Positions 30,640 through 39,030 of a stretch of 64,000 nt of DNA are shown here, one piece after another. The stretch is from Novosphingobium sp. PC22D (GTDB lineage Bacteria; Pseudomonadota; Alphaproteobacteria; Sphingomonadales; Sphingomonadaceae), in NCBI RefSeq assembly GCF_002556635.1, contig NZ_MWMO01000001.1, positions 620,001 to 684,000 of the forward strand, read 5' to 3'. Position 1 is the stretch's first letter, and each line of letters opens with the position of its first letter. The position numbers were made by a program, and so were the translations under genes. Below the pieces are notes generated by a model. That model had not been told where the DNA came from and did not search any database. It was given only the letters and a program-made list of their open reading frames with translations.

Positions 30640-33108
30640 ATGACCATCCGCGCCACCTACCGCGTGCAACTGCACGAGGACTTCACGTTCGCCGATGCCG
30701 AGCGGATCGTTCCCTACCTCGACGCGCTGGGCATCAGTCATCTCTACGCCTCGCCGATCACGACCGCGGTTCGCGGCTCGCGCCACGGCTACGACGTCGT
30801 CGACCCGACCCGGGTCAATCCCGAACTCGGCGGAGAAGCGGGGCTGCGCTCGCTCGTCAATTCGCTCCACGCGCGGGGGATGGGCCTGATCCTCGATATC
30901 GTCCCCAACCACATGGGGATCGCTCTTGGACAGAACCCCTGGTGGCAGGACGTGCTCGAAAAGGGCGAGGAGAGCGAATACGCCCGCGTCTTCGATATCG
31001 ACTGGCGCGCGCCGATACTGCTGCCCATCCTCGGCGATGGGCTCGACCAAGTTATCGCGCACGAGCAGTTGCGCCTGATCGCGTCCGACGCGGGTTTGAC
31101 GCTCGAACTCTATGGCGAGACGCCGCTTCCCGTCCGCCCGGACGATCCGATCCGGCAGTCCGAGCCAAGCGAGGCTATCGCCGCGCACGATCCGGCAAGC
31201 GCGCAGGGCCGCAGGGCGCTTGCCGCGCTCGCGGCGCGCCAGCACTATCGCCTTGCGCACTGGCGCACCGCGAACGACGAACTCAACTGGCGCCGCTTCT
31301 TCTCGATCAACGAGCTTGCCGGCGTGCGCGTCGAGGACGAGGCCGTCTTCGCCCTTACGCATGCCCTGATCCTGCGCCTTTACGCCGAGGGCCTAATCGA
31401 CGGCCTGCGCATCGACCACATCGACGGGCTGACCGACCCCGCCGGGTATTGCCGCCGCCTCGACGCTGCAATGCGCGAGGCCGATCCAACGCGTACCCCC
31501 TATGTCGTCGTCGAGAAGATTCTCGCCTCCGACGAGACGCTGCCCGGTGATTGGGGCATCGCCGGCACCAGCGGCTACGACTTCATGACGCAGGCCGGCG
31601 GAGTGCTCCACGATCCGGCGGGGATCGTCCCACTCCGCCGCTTCTGGCAGGACCTGAGCGGCAGATGGGGCGATTTTACCGCCGAGGAGGCGCTTGCCAG
31701 GCCGCAGCTTCTCGCCTGGCAATTTTCGGGACAGCTTGCCTCCTGCGCCGACAGTTTCGTTACTCTCGCCGCGGACACGCCCTCGCTGGGCTGGGTGACG
31801 CGCGGCATGCTGACGCGGGCGATCGAGCGGCTCGTATCGGTATTTCCGGTCTACCGGACTTATGGAACGGGCAGCGACGCACCTCCCGAGGATGGCCCGA
31901 TCCGTGCGGCGGCGCGCGAGGCGGCGCGTGCGCTTACGCCCCCCGGCGAGGCGGCGGTGACCGATCTCGTGCTCGACTGGCTGGCGGGACGCGGCCCGGG
32001 CGATCCGGTGCGGGCAGCGGACGCCGTGCGCCGGTTCCAGCAGCTCTCGGCGCCGATCGCCGCCAAGGCGGTCGAGGATACCGCGTTCTACCGCTACGGC
32101 GCGCTGCTTTCGCTCAACGAAGTGGGGGCCGATCCCGCGCACCCGGTCATGAGCGTCGAGGCCTTCCACGCGGCGATGGAGCGGCGCGCGCGAGTGGAGC
32201 CGGCCGCGCTGCTCTCGCTTGCGACCCACGACCACAAGCGCGGCCCGGATGCCCGCGCGCGGCTGGCGGTGCTGAGTGCGGTCCCGGATCTCTGGACCGC
32301 GACCTGCACGCGGTGGCTGGCGAGCCTTGCCGGACTTGCCGAGGAGATCGATCGGGGGGATGCCGCCATGCTGCTGCAAACGCTGGTCGGCGCCTGGGAC
32401 GAGAGCGCGCCAGCGGACCCCGAGAGCTTCTGCGCGCGGATCCACGCCTGGCAGGAGAAGGCGCTACGCGAGGCGAAGCTGCGTTCCTCCTGGGTCGCGC
32501 CCGATGAGGACTATGAAGCGCGCTGCAAGGATCTCGCCGCCGCCTTGCTGACGTCGCCGGAATTGCGCGCGACGCGCGATGACATCGCCGCGTTCGTCCG
32601 CCGGATCGAACCCGCCGCGCGGGCCAACGGCCTTGCGCAAGTCGCCTTGCAACTCACCGCGCCCGGCGTGTCCGACACCTATCAAGGTTGCGAATTGCTC
32701 GACTACAGCCTGGTCGATCCCGACAATCGCCGCGCGGTCGATTACGAGCGCCGCCGCGCCGCACTCGAAAACGGCGCGGACGTCGCAAGCACGGAAAAAC
32801 TGCACTTGATCGCCGGGCTTCTGAACCTGAGGCGCGATCATCCGGCGCTGTTTGCCGAGGGCGTTTACCGCCCGCTCGAAGTCGAGGGCGAACGCGCGGA
32901 CCATGTCCTCGCGTTCGAACGCCGGCATGGAGACGAACGCCTCGTCGTCGCGGTGGCAATCCGGCTCGGTGCCGCGCTCGTCGCCGGCGAGGAAGCGCGG
33001 GTCCCGGCGCAATGGTGGGCGACGACGCGCATCCTGTTGCCGGACCGTGAGCCTCTTTGCGCCGCTACGGCATTTGCGCAGTCCTGCGTCTGGTTCGATA
33101 TTGCATAG
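30640..33108 (+). CDS. treY: Maltooligosyl trehalose synthase
   Basis: Converts the reducing-end glucose pair of maltodextrin into a trehalosyl unit by intramolecular transglucosylation. The 822 residues open with RATYRVQLHEDFTFADAERI. They contain SHLYASPITTAVRGSRHGYD, DIVPNHMGI, nucleophile Asp in IDGLRIDHIDGLTDP and Glu in YVVVEKIL, with the large inserted helical subdomain typical of TreY. The start is ATG 30640 (GGGAGCGAAAGCC upstream); the longer frame to 30496 overlaps treZ. Last gene of the rightward unit. TreY, TreZ and GlgX reverse the flux of the GlgE branch. Confidence 0.95.
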   Translation: MTIRATYRVQLHEDFTFADAERIVPYLDALGISHLYASPITTAVRGSRHGYDVVDPTRVNPELGGEAGLRSLVNSLHARGMGLILDIVPNHMGIALGQNPWWQDVLEKGEESEYARVFDIDWRAPILLPILGDGLDQVIAHEQLRLIASDAGLTLELYGETPLPVRPDDPIRQSEPSEAIAAHDPASAQGRRALAALAARQHYRLAHWRTANDELNWRRFFSINELAGVRVEDEAVFALTHALILRLYAEGLIDGLRIDHIDGLTDPAGYCRRLDAAMREADPTRTPYVVVEKILASDETLPGDWGIAGTSGYDFMTQAGGVLHDPAGIVPLRRFWQDLSGRWGDFTAEEALARPQLLAWQFSGQLASCADSFVTLAADTPSLGWVTRGMLTRAIERLVSVFPVYRTYGTGSDAPPEDGPIRAAAREAARALTPPGEAAVTDLVLDWLAGRGPGDPVRAADAVRRFQQLSAPIAAKAVEDTAFYRYGALLSLNEVGADPAHPVMSVEAFHAAMERRARVEPAALLSLATHDHKRGPDARARLAVLSAVPDLWTATCTRWLASLAGLAEEIDRGDAAMLLQTLVGAWDESAPADPESFCARIHAWQEKALREAKLRSSWVAPDEDYEARCKDLAAALLTSPELRATRDDIAAFVRRIEPAARANGLAQVALQLTAPGVSDTYQGCELLDYSLVDPDNRRAVDYERRRAALENGADVASTEKLHLIAGLLNLRRDHPALFAEGVYRPLEVEGERADHVLAFERRHGDERLVVAVAIRLGAALVAGEEARVPAQWWATTRILLPDREPLCAATAFAQSCVWFDIA

Positions 33109-33163
33109 GATATCGGCGCGCGCCACGATATCGAAATGCGTCTGACAGGCCGGAGACCCGCTC

Positions 33164-33667
33164 CTACTGGGCGGCAATACTGAAGCCGAGCTGGCTCCAG
33201 ATATGCGCCTGGTTCTTGCGGAGTTGCGGGACCAGCATGTTCACCGTGGGTCCCAGGGCTTTGGCGACTGCCTGCAGCGCCCTGCCATACTGGTTCGCCG
33301 GCGGAGGAAAGTTGCTCGCGACGATCCCGAATTCGTTGATCAGTGTCGCCATCGCGGGAATGGCCGCCTCGCGATTGAACCGGATCGCGTGCGGGTCGCT
33401 CAAGACCTTGTGGGCCGCCCGAATACGCTTGAGCGTCCCATAGGCGCCATAAAGGCTTTCTCCCTTGCCGATTGCGCTGGAAGTTCCCTTCAGTGCCTTT
33501 GAAGCCTTCTCCAACGTGGCAATGGCGACCGTGTCGTTCCCCGAGTTAGCCTGATTCCAGACCCACTTCGCCTTTTCGATCTTCTCTACGGTCTGATCGC
33601 AGGCCGCCTTCAAGGCCTTCGCGTCGTCGATGGCGTATTTGCCTGTGATATAACCATAAATATCCAT
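33164..33667 (-). CDS. Helical protein at T6SS border, candidate effector or accessory
   Basis: The 167 residues from ATG 33667 (GGAG 7 nt upstream; earlier in-frame starts at 33676, 33688 and 33706 are possible) are predicted to be almost all helical. Lys/Ala-rich heptads appear near the N-terminus and a Gly/Tyr-containing turn (GKGESLYGAYGTLKRI) in the middle. No signal peptide, transmembrane helix or known toxin motif is visible and I do not recognise the family. It is divergent from a PAAR gene and flanks the T6SS, so a cargo or accessory role is possible. The inverted repeat at 33109-33132 lies past its end. Confidence 0.6.
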   Translation of the reverse strand: MDIYGYITGKYAIDDAKALKAACDQTVEKIEKAKWVWNQANSGNDTVAIATLEKASKALKGTSSAIGKGESLYGAYGTLKRIRAAHKVLSDPHAIRFNREAAIPAMATLINEFGIVASNFPPPANQYGRALQAVAKALGPTVNMLVPQLRKNQAHIWSQLGFSIAAQ

Positions 33668-33989
33668 GGCCTGCTCCATCCCATCCATCCCGCGAAAGAG
33701 AAGCATACTCCAAAGGGAGTCCCAATCAAATCGAATCGAAGTTGCGAAGTCGTAATTGTCCGGCCTTGTCGCGGCGCGAGTGTCTCGCGCATTTTATTCT
33801 CGGGGAAAGGAGAGTAATATACCTGTCGATTTCGGCGACTTGGGCCGTGTCGGTCGCAAAACGATGTTGCGCTGGTCTTCTGGTGGCGTATCAGTGCCGG
33901 CAGCGACGGTGCGCAAGAGCGAGAGGGGCCCGCCTGATGCAGACAAAAGCTGAAGCCGGTCTGTCAGGCGCGGATCGCGGGCGCCGCCA
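33668..33989. other. Divergent intergenic region before PAAR gene
   Basis: About 320 bp between the helical protein and the PAAR gene. It should contain promoters for both. A + strand open frame (33756-33953, TTG start) has no ribosome binding site and an atypical composition, so I do not call it. No repeats were noticed. Confidence 0.4.
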
Positions 33990-34274
33990 ATGGTAGGCAT
34001 GCCCGCCGCGCGCATAACAGATCTGCACGCATGCCCGATCTGCCCGTCCGGGCCGATCGCCACCGGGTGCTTCACGGTCCTTACCGGCAAGCTCCCGCAG
34101 GCGCGCATCACCGATGTGTGCACCTGCACGGCGGGCACCGATCCGATCGTGACTGGCGCCTGGACCGTGATCGTCGGCAAGATGCCAGCAGCCCGGATCA
34201 CCGACCTCACCGGAGCGGGCGGGACGATCATAACCGGATACCCGACGGTGCTGATCGGCATGTCGGGAGGATAG
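33990..34274 (+). CDS. PAAR-domain spike-tip protein
   Basis: Forms the sharpened tip on the VgrG trimer of the type VI needle and can carry effectors. The 94 residues consist only of the PAAR fold: repeats beginning MPAARITDLHACP, LPQARITDVCTC and MPAARITDLTGAG, with Cys/His positions able to hold the tip metal, and ending VLIGMSGG. There is no N- or C-terminal extension, so any effector would bind non-covalently. ATG 33990. It stands alone between the helical protein (divergent) and the M23 peptidase (convergent, 30 nt). Confidence 0.92.
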   Translation: MVGMPAARITDLHACPICPSGPIATGCFTVLTGKLPQARITDVCTCTAGTDPIVTGAWTVIVGKMPAARITDLTGAGGTIITGYPTVLIGMSGG

Positions 34275-34304
34275 GTCGGCTGGCCGGGCGAGCGTCCCGG
34301 TCGG

Positions 34305-35813
34305 TCAGCTCGCGGCGGCGGCGCGCGCCTTGTCGATTTCGTCGCGCGTCTTCAGGAACGCTGCTAGGGCCGCGCCGTCGAGCCGCTTGCTCTTGCCCGT
34401 ATTGATGCTCATCGGATCGACCTTTTTGCCGTCGATGTGCACCTCGAAATGAAGGTGCGGGCCCGTCGATCGTCCGGTCGTGCCGACGTAGCCGATCACC
34501 TGGCCCTGCTTGACCCGGATACCGGGTCCCATTCCGGGCGCGAACCGTGACTGGTGCAGGTACAAGGTGCGCCAGCCCGTATCGTGTCGCAGCACCGTGA
34601 GGTTTCCGTTCGCCCCCTTCATCGCGGCAAACTCGACGACGCCGTCGCCCGCCGCGAAAATGGGCGTGCCGCTCGGTGCGGCGAAATCGGTCCCGCCGTG
34701 GAGCTTGTTGTATCCCAGGATGGGATGTTTGCGGTAGCCGAACTTGGATGAAATTCGCGCGCCGTCGACCGGCGTGCGCATCAGTGCCTTCACCGTGCTC
34801 GTGCCGTTCGCATCGTACCATCCCGCTTCCTTCTCGCCGGGAGGCTTGAAGCGGTAGAGTTCCTTCGATTTGTCCGCCGTGGTGAGCGAGACGTAGAGCA
34901 GGCCGGGCTTGCCGACGCGTTCCCCGCGCGGATTGACGGTTTCGGCATAGGCCACTTCGAAGACGTCGCCCGGTTCCACCTCGAACTGGAGATTGAAGTC
35001 GAAGCTGAAGGCATTCGCGAAATCGCTGATGAGGCTGTCGACGACGCCGGCCGAAACCGCCGAAGTATAGAAGCTGTCGGTATCGAGTTCGCCGCGCACG
35101 GCCGTCACCTTTCGCGTCAGCGAGGGTTTGATCATCGCAGCGGTCAGCCCGTCCGGTCCCGGCTCTATGCGCACCCCCGACCCATCGGTTACGCTCGCCT
35201 CGAGCCATTCGAGCGCCGGCTTGTCCTCTGGCGCGGCATTCGCCAGCGAGATGGTCAGATCGATCTCCTCGCCGCCGGGGATGGTGCGCGAAACGAGGTC
35301 GGCCGCTCGCGCCGCGGTCTCGCCGTCGATGCCGGCTCGCGTCAGCGAGGCGGCGACGTCCGATCGCGAAAGCAGCCTGAGCCTGCGGCGATTGCCTTGC
35401 CCCGCCGGAACCTGGTCGTTCGCGGCCAGGGACGGGGCGCGGGTCTCGCCGGATAGCGCCGGATCGCCGGCTGACGGCGGGGCCGGGTCCGCGCGGGACC
35501 CTCCCGATACCGTCCACCACCACAGGCAAGCGCCAACCAAGGCCGCGACGGCGACCAGCGGGACAGGGTTCGTGAGCACCCGCTTGCCGCGAGACGGCGG
35601 GTCCGCTTCGCCACTTCGCGACTCGTGATCCAATGAGGATTTCGATCCGGTCTGACGTGGATGCCAGGTCCTGGGGTCGAACGAATTTTCGTCGGAAAGG
35701 GAAGAAGGTCTCGCCGGGAGTTCGTCAGCGTCGTTTCCCGGCTTCAGCCAGGTACGCGGATCGAAATTCCCGTCGTTGCCAGGTCTCTTCACCATGAGCG
35801 GGACAACTACCAT
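34305..35813 (-). CDS. Membrane-anchored M23 metallopeptidase linked to T6SS
   Basis: Zinc peptidase of the lysostaphin/MepM type that would cut peptidoglycan cross-links in the periplasm. Residues 1-80 are cytoplasmic and disordered and hold two copies of FDPRTW (Thr21, Thr49). A transmembrane helix spans ~82-101. A periplasmic mixed domain (~140-350) follows, then the M23 domain with zinc ligands in KLHGGTDFAAP and GPHLHFEVH. The start is ATG 35813 or 35795; neither has a strong ribosome binding site. It lies between PAAR and tssK. A cell-wall hydrolase that opens the sacculus for T6SS assembly is the natural inference; a general cell-wall enzyme is the alternative. Confidence 0.85.
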   Translation of the reverse strand: MVVVPLMVKRPGNDGNFDPRTWLKPGNDADELPARPSSLSDENSFDPRTWHPRQTGSKSSLDHESRSGEADPPSRGKRVLTNPVPLVAVAALVGACLWWWTVSGGSRADPAPPSAGDPALSGETRAPSLAANDQVPAGQGNRRRLRLLSRSDVAASLTRAGIDGETAARAADLVSRTIPGGEEIDLTISLANAAPEDKPALEWLEASVTDGSGVRIEPGPDGLTAAMIKPSLTRKVTAVRGELDTDSFYTSAVSAGVVDSLISDFANAFSFDFNLQFEVEPGDVFEVAYAETVNPRGERVGKPGLLYVSLTTADKSKELYRFKPPGEKEAGWYDANGTSTVKALMRTPVDGARISSKFGYRKHPILGYNKLHGGTDFAAPSGTPIFAAGDGVVEFAAMKGANGNLTVLRHDTGWRTLYLHQSRFAPGMGPGIRVKQGQVIGYVGTTGRSTGPHLHFEVHIDGKKVDPMSINTGKSKRLDGAALAAFLKTRDEIDKARAAAAS

Positions 35814-35926
35814 CGAATTCAGGCGAGTCTAATCCTTGTAAAGCTTATTCTTCGTGGGATTCAGCACTTTCGCATACAGTCGAAGGTGCTATGCTCCTTG
35901 CGCAGGACCACACTGGGGGTGGACGT

Positions 35927-37270
35927 TTGTCGCAAAGCAATCGAGTTGCGTGGCGGGAAGGCATGTTCCTGCGTCCGCATCACTTTCAGGCCCAGGATCG
36001 GCACTTCACCGCGTTACTGAACATGCGGTTGAACGCCGCGCAGCCCTGGAACTGGGGCGTGACCGAACTCGTCATCGACGAGGATCTGGCATCGATCGGT
36101 AAGTTCGCCGTCTCGCGCTGCTCGGGCATCATGCCCGACGGCACGCCGTTCTCCATCCCCGGCTCCATGCCCCCGCCCGAACCGATCGACATTCCCGCCG
36201 ATGCTCGCGACGCGCTGGTCAGCCTGACGATTCCCGCGCAGCAGGACGGCGCGCTCGAATTCTGCGAGGCGCGCGAGCCCCGCGCCGTCGACGCCCGCTT
36301 CGTGGTCGACGAGGATGACGTGCTCGACAGCTTCGCCGACGAGCGCATTGTCGAGCAGCTCGAATTCGGGCGGCCCAATCTGCGCTTCGGCGTTTCCAGA
36401 GAGCAGCTTTACGGTCGCATCACGCTGGGCCTCGCCCGAATACGCGAAGTCGAGAACAAGGCGGTGCGCTTCGATGGCCGCTATATTCCGCCCACGCTCG
36501 ACATCGCTTCGTCGCATGCGCTGCAGGGCGGCCTCGTCGACATCATCGGCCGCGCCGAGCAGCGGGCCGGCGAACTCGCCCTGCGCGCCGTCGAGGCGAC
36601 CGAGGGCGGCGCGGAAACCTTCGCGAGCTTTCTGCTGCTCCAGGCGCTCAACCGATGGATACCGCACCTGCAGCACCTCGAGGCCATGCCGATGATCCAT
36701 CCCGAGCGGCTCTACCAGTCGCTGGGGTCCTTCGCCGGCGAACTGGCGACGCTGATCCGGTCCGACCGCAAGCCGCCGGCGCTGCCGCGCTACGATCATG
36801 AAAACCCGGAAACGTGCTTCTCGGTCGTCTACAGCCTGTTGCAGTCGATGCTCTCCGCGGTCTTCGAGCGCTCGGCCGTGCAACTCCCGCTCAAGCAGGT
36901 CGGTCCGGGTGCCTACGCCGCCACGATCACTGACCACAGCCAGTTTCGCACCGGCTATTTTTTCCTGGCCGTCTCAGCGCTCGCCAACGTCGAGGAAATC
37001 CGCGCCGCCTTTCCCTCGGTGGTCAAGATCGCGACGCTGCAGAAGATCCAGTCGATGGTGGATTCCTCGCTCGTCGGCGTTCCCATCCGCCATACACCCA
37101 CGCCGCCGCCGCAGATCCGGGTGCTACCGGGGTATGTCTATTTCGAGCTGGATCGCGGCGTGCCCGAATGGGACGAGTTTCAGTCGACCCCGGCCTTGTG
37201 CATGCATGTCGCGGGAGACTGGCACGACCTCAAACTCGAGCTTTGGTGCGTCAAAAGCGAAAGGAGCTGA
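35927..37270 (+). CDS. tssK: T6SS baseplate protein TssK
   Basis: Trimeric baseplate component linking the wedge (TssEFG) to the TssLM membrane complex. The 447 residues start with the family signature RVAWREGMFLRPHHFQAQDRH. Full-length TssK blocks follow, including VGVPIRHTPTPPPQIRVLPGYVYFELD near the C-terminus. The TTG at 35927 is chosen because GGGGGTGG lies just upstream and homologous chains begin close to this point; an in-frame start at 35891 is possible. First gene of tssK-tssL-tssM-tagF-pppA, divergent from the M23 gene. Confidence 0.95.
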   Translation: MSQSNRVAWREGMFLRPHHFQAQDRHFTALLNMRLNAAQPWNWGVTELVIDEDLASIGKFAVSRCSGIMPDGTPFSIPGSMPPPEPIDIPADARDALVSLTIPAQQDGALEFCEAREPRAVDARFVVDEDDVLDSFADERIVEQLEFGRPNLRFGVSREQLYGRITLGLARIREVENKAVRFDGRYIPPTLDIASSHALQGGLVDIIGRAEQRAGELALRAVEATEGGAETFASFLLLQALNRWIPHLQHLEAMPMIHPERLYQSLGSFAGELATLIRSDRKPPALPRYDHENPETCFSVVYSLLQSMLSAVFERSAVQLPLKQVGPGAYAATITDHSQFRTGYFFLAVSALANVEEIRAAFPSVVKIATLQKIQSMVDSSLVGVPIRHTPTPPPQIRVLPGYVYFELDRGVPEWDEFQSTPALCMHVAGDWHDLKLELWCVKSERS

Positions 37271-37311
37271 AGCGGCCGCTTGCGCCGCTGGGTGCAGGGC
37301 CGTGGTGACCG

Positions 37312-39030
37312 ATGAGCGACGGCAAGGGCGATAAAGGGCAGGGCGACCGGAACAAGACCGTCTTCCGGCCATCGCCGCTGCAAAACGCACGCGGCCCCCA
37401 GCCTGCCCCGCCGCCCCCCGACGCGGGCGGGTGGGGTGCACCGCCGCAAGCACCGCCTCCGCCGCAGCCCGGGCAGGGGCGTGGCGGCTGGGGCAACCCG
37501 TCTCCGGCGCCGGCCACGCCGCAGGCCGGGCCAGAGCGCAACGCGTGGGGTGCTCCGCCCCCGCCGCCGGCCGAAGGCGGGGGATGGGGCGCGCCGCAGC
37601 CGTCGCCGGCCGACAACAAATGGGGCAACAGCTCGCAACGGGCCGGGCTCGATGCGCGCCCCGATCCGGCGAGCTTCGGCCAGCAGGCGCCGCCGCAGAC
37701 GAATCCCTGGAACGCGCCGCCGGGCCCGGCCACCGTTGGCGGTCGTTCCGGCCCCGTCGACCTCCCGCCGCCGGGAATGGCGCCATCGCGGCTCGCGGAC
37801 GATGACGTTCCCCTGCCTGATGAGCCGCGCGCGGTTCGCAACCTCATCCTCGACGAAGCGCTTCCCGCGCTGTCGCTCGCCGCTTCGATCCGCGCCGGGC
37901 GGGTGCGGGCGCCGATGCAGCAGTTCCATCGCGAGGTGACGGCCGCCATCGCCCGTTTCGAAAGGGCGATCCTCGCTTCGCCCCGCCACACCGAGGAGCA
38001 GAAGCAGCGCGCCAAGTACGCGGTCTGCGCCACGATCGACGATATCGCGCAGAACCTTGCCTATTCGCAGACCGACGGCGGCGAATGGGCGCGCCGTTCG
38101 ATGGTGGTGCAGTTCTTCCGCGAGAACATCGGCGGCGACCGGTTCTGGCAGCTTGTCGACGACCTGCTGCGCAGTCCGCGCGAGAACTACGATCTGATCG
38201 AGCTGTTTCACGCCTGCATCGCGGCCGGGTTCGAAGGCCGCTTCCGGCGCATGCCCGACGGCCGCCAGCGCTTGCTGGAGATCATGACGCGCCTGAACGG
38301 CGCTCTCGAGCATGTCCGCTCGATCTCGATGTCCGAGCTTTCGCCGCGCTGGCGTGGCGAGAACGCGCCGGCCACGCAGGTCAATTTCTGGAACTACGTG
38401 CTGCTCGCGCTGGCGGCGGCGGCCGGACTGCTGCTGTTTGTCTATATCGTCCTGCGGCTGATCCTGCTGCTTTCCGGCGAAGCCCCGTGGGACCGGCTCA
38501 CCGGCATCAACGAAGGCGCTCCGCTGACGATGTCGCGCGAGGCCTCGGCGCTGCCCGACGAAGGGCCGAGCGCGCAGGCGCAGGGGCTGCGCCGCTTCCT
38601 CAAGCCCGAAATCGACCAGGGGCTGGTGACGGTCGAGGAGGATGCCCAGACGGTTCGCGTGCGCACGACCGTGGGCCAGTTGTTCAGGTCCGGGTCGGAC
38701 CAGCTCGAACCGGGGCGCGAGGCGCTTTTCCGGCGCATCGGCCAGGCCATCGAGCGCGACAAGAGCGGCTTCGTGACGGTGGAGGGCCACTCCGACAGCG
38801 ACAAGATCTCGGGCAACCTTGCGTTCCCGGACAACATGGCGCTGTCCGAGGCCCGCGCGGAAACGGTCTCGCGCATTCTTCGCGAGGAAATCACCGACGC
38901 CCAGCGGATCGAGCCCAAGGGCTTCGGAGAGTCGCGTCCGGTCGCGTCGAACGACACCGAGGAAGGCAAATCGCTCAACCGCCGGGTCGAAGTGGTCGTC
39001 CCGCGCCGTTCGAACGAGGGCGTTCAATGA
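37312..39030 (+). CDS. tssL: T6SS membrane protein TssL with OmpA-like domain
   Basis: Inner-membrane anchor of the T6SS. The 572 residues have four parts. An N-terminal cytoplasmic tail holds a KTVFRP motif (Thr16) and a Gly/Pro/Trp-rich repeat region (~36-135, recurring GGWG/AWGAPP units). The DotU domain spans ~172-345, a transmembrane helix ~362-388, and a periplasmic OmpA/peptidoglycan-binding domain ~440-566 (EGHSDSDK, LNRRVEVVV). Agrobacterium TssL is phosphorylated by PpkA on a Thr at a similar N-terminal position and then binds Fha, so Thr16 is a good candidate. The stop overlaps the tssM start (ATGA). Confidence 0.95.
   Translation: MSDGKGDKGQGDRNKTVFRPSPLQNARGPQPAPPPPDAGGWGAPPQAPPPPQPGQGRGGWGNPSPAPATPQAGPERNAWGAPPPPPAEGGGWGAPQPSPADNKWGNSSQRAGLDARPDPASFGQQAPPQTNPWNAPPGPATVGGRSGPVDLPPPGMAPSRLADDDVPLPDEPRAVRNLILDEALPALSLAASIRAGRVRAPMQQFHREVTAAIARFERAILASPRHTEEQKQRAKYAVCATIDDIAQNLAYSQTDGGEWARRSMVVQFFRENIGGDRFWQLVDDLLRSPRENYDLIELFHACIAAGFEGRFRRMPDGRQRLLEIMTRLNGALEHVRSISMSELSPRWRGENAPATQVNFWNYVLLALAAAAGLLLFVYIVLRLILLLSGEAPWDRLTGINEGAPLTMSREASALPDEGPSAQAQGLRRFLKPEIDQGLVTVEEDAQTVRVRTTVGQLFRSGSDQLEPGREALFRRIGQAIERDKSGFVTVEGHSDSDKISGNLAFPDNMALSEARAETVSRILREEITDAQRIEPKGFGESRPVASNDTEEGKSLNRRVEVVVPRRSNEGVQ

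Noticed and set aside
33109..33132. Inverted repeat GATATCG/CGATATC after treY as terminator
   Set aside because: Only 7 bp with a 10-nt loop and no T-run, so I do not call termination.
33756..33953. Small + strand ORF before PAAR
   Set aside because: TTG start without ribosome binding site, no recognisable sequence, and it occupies the expected promoter region.
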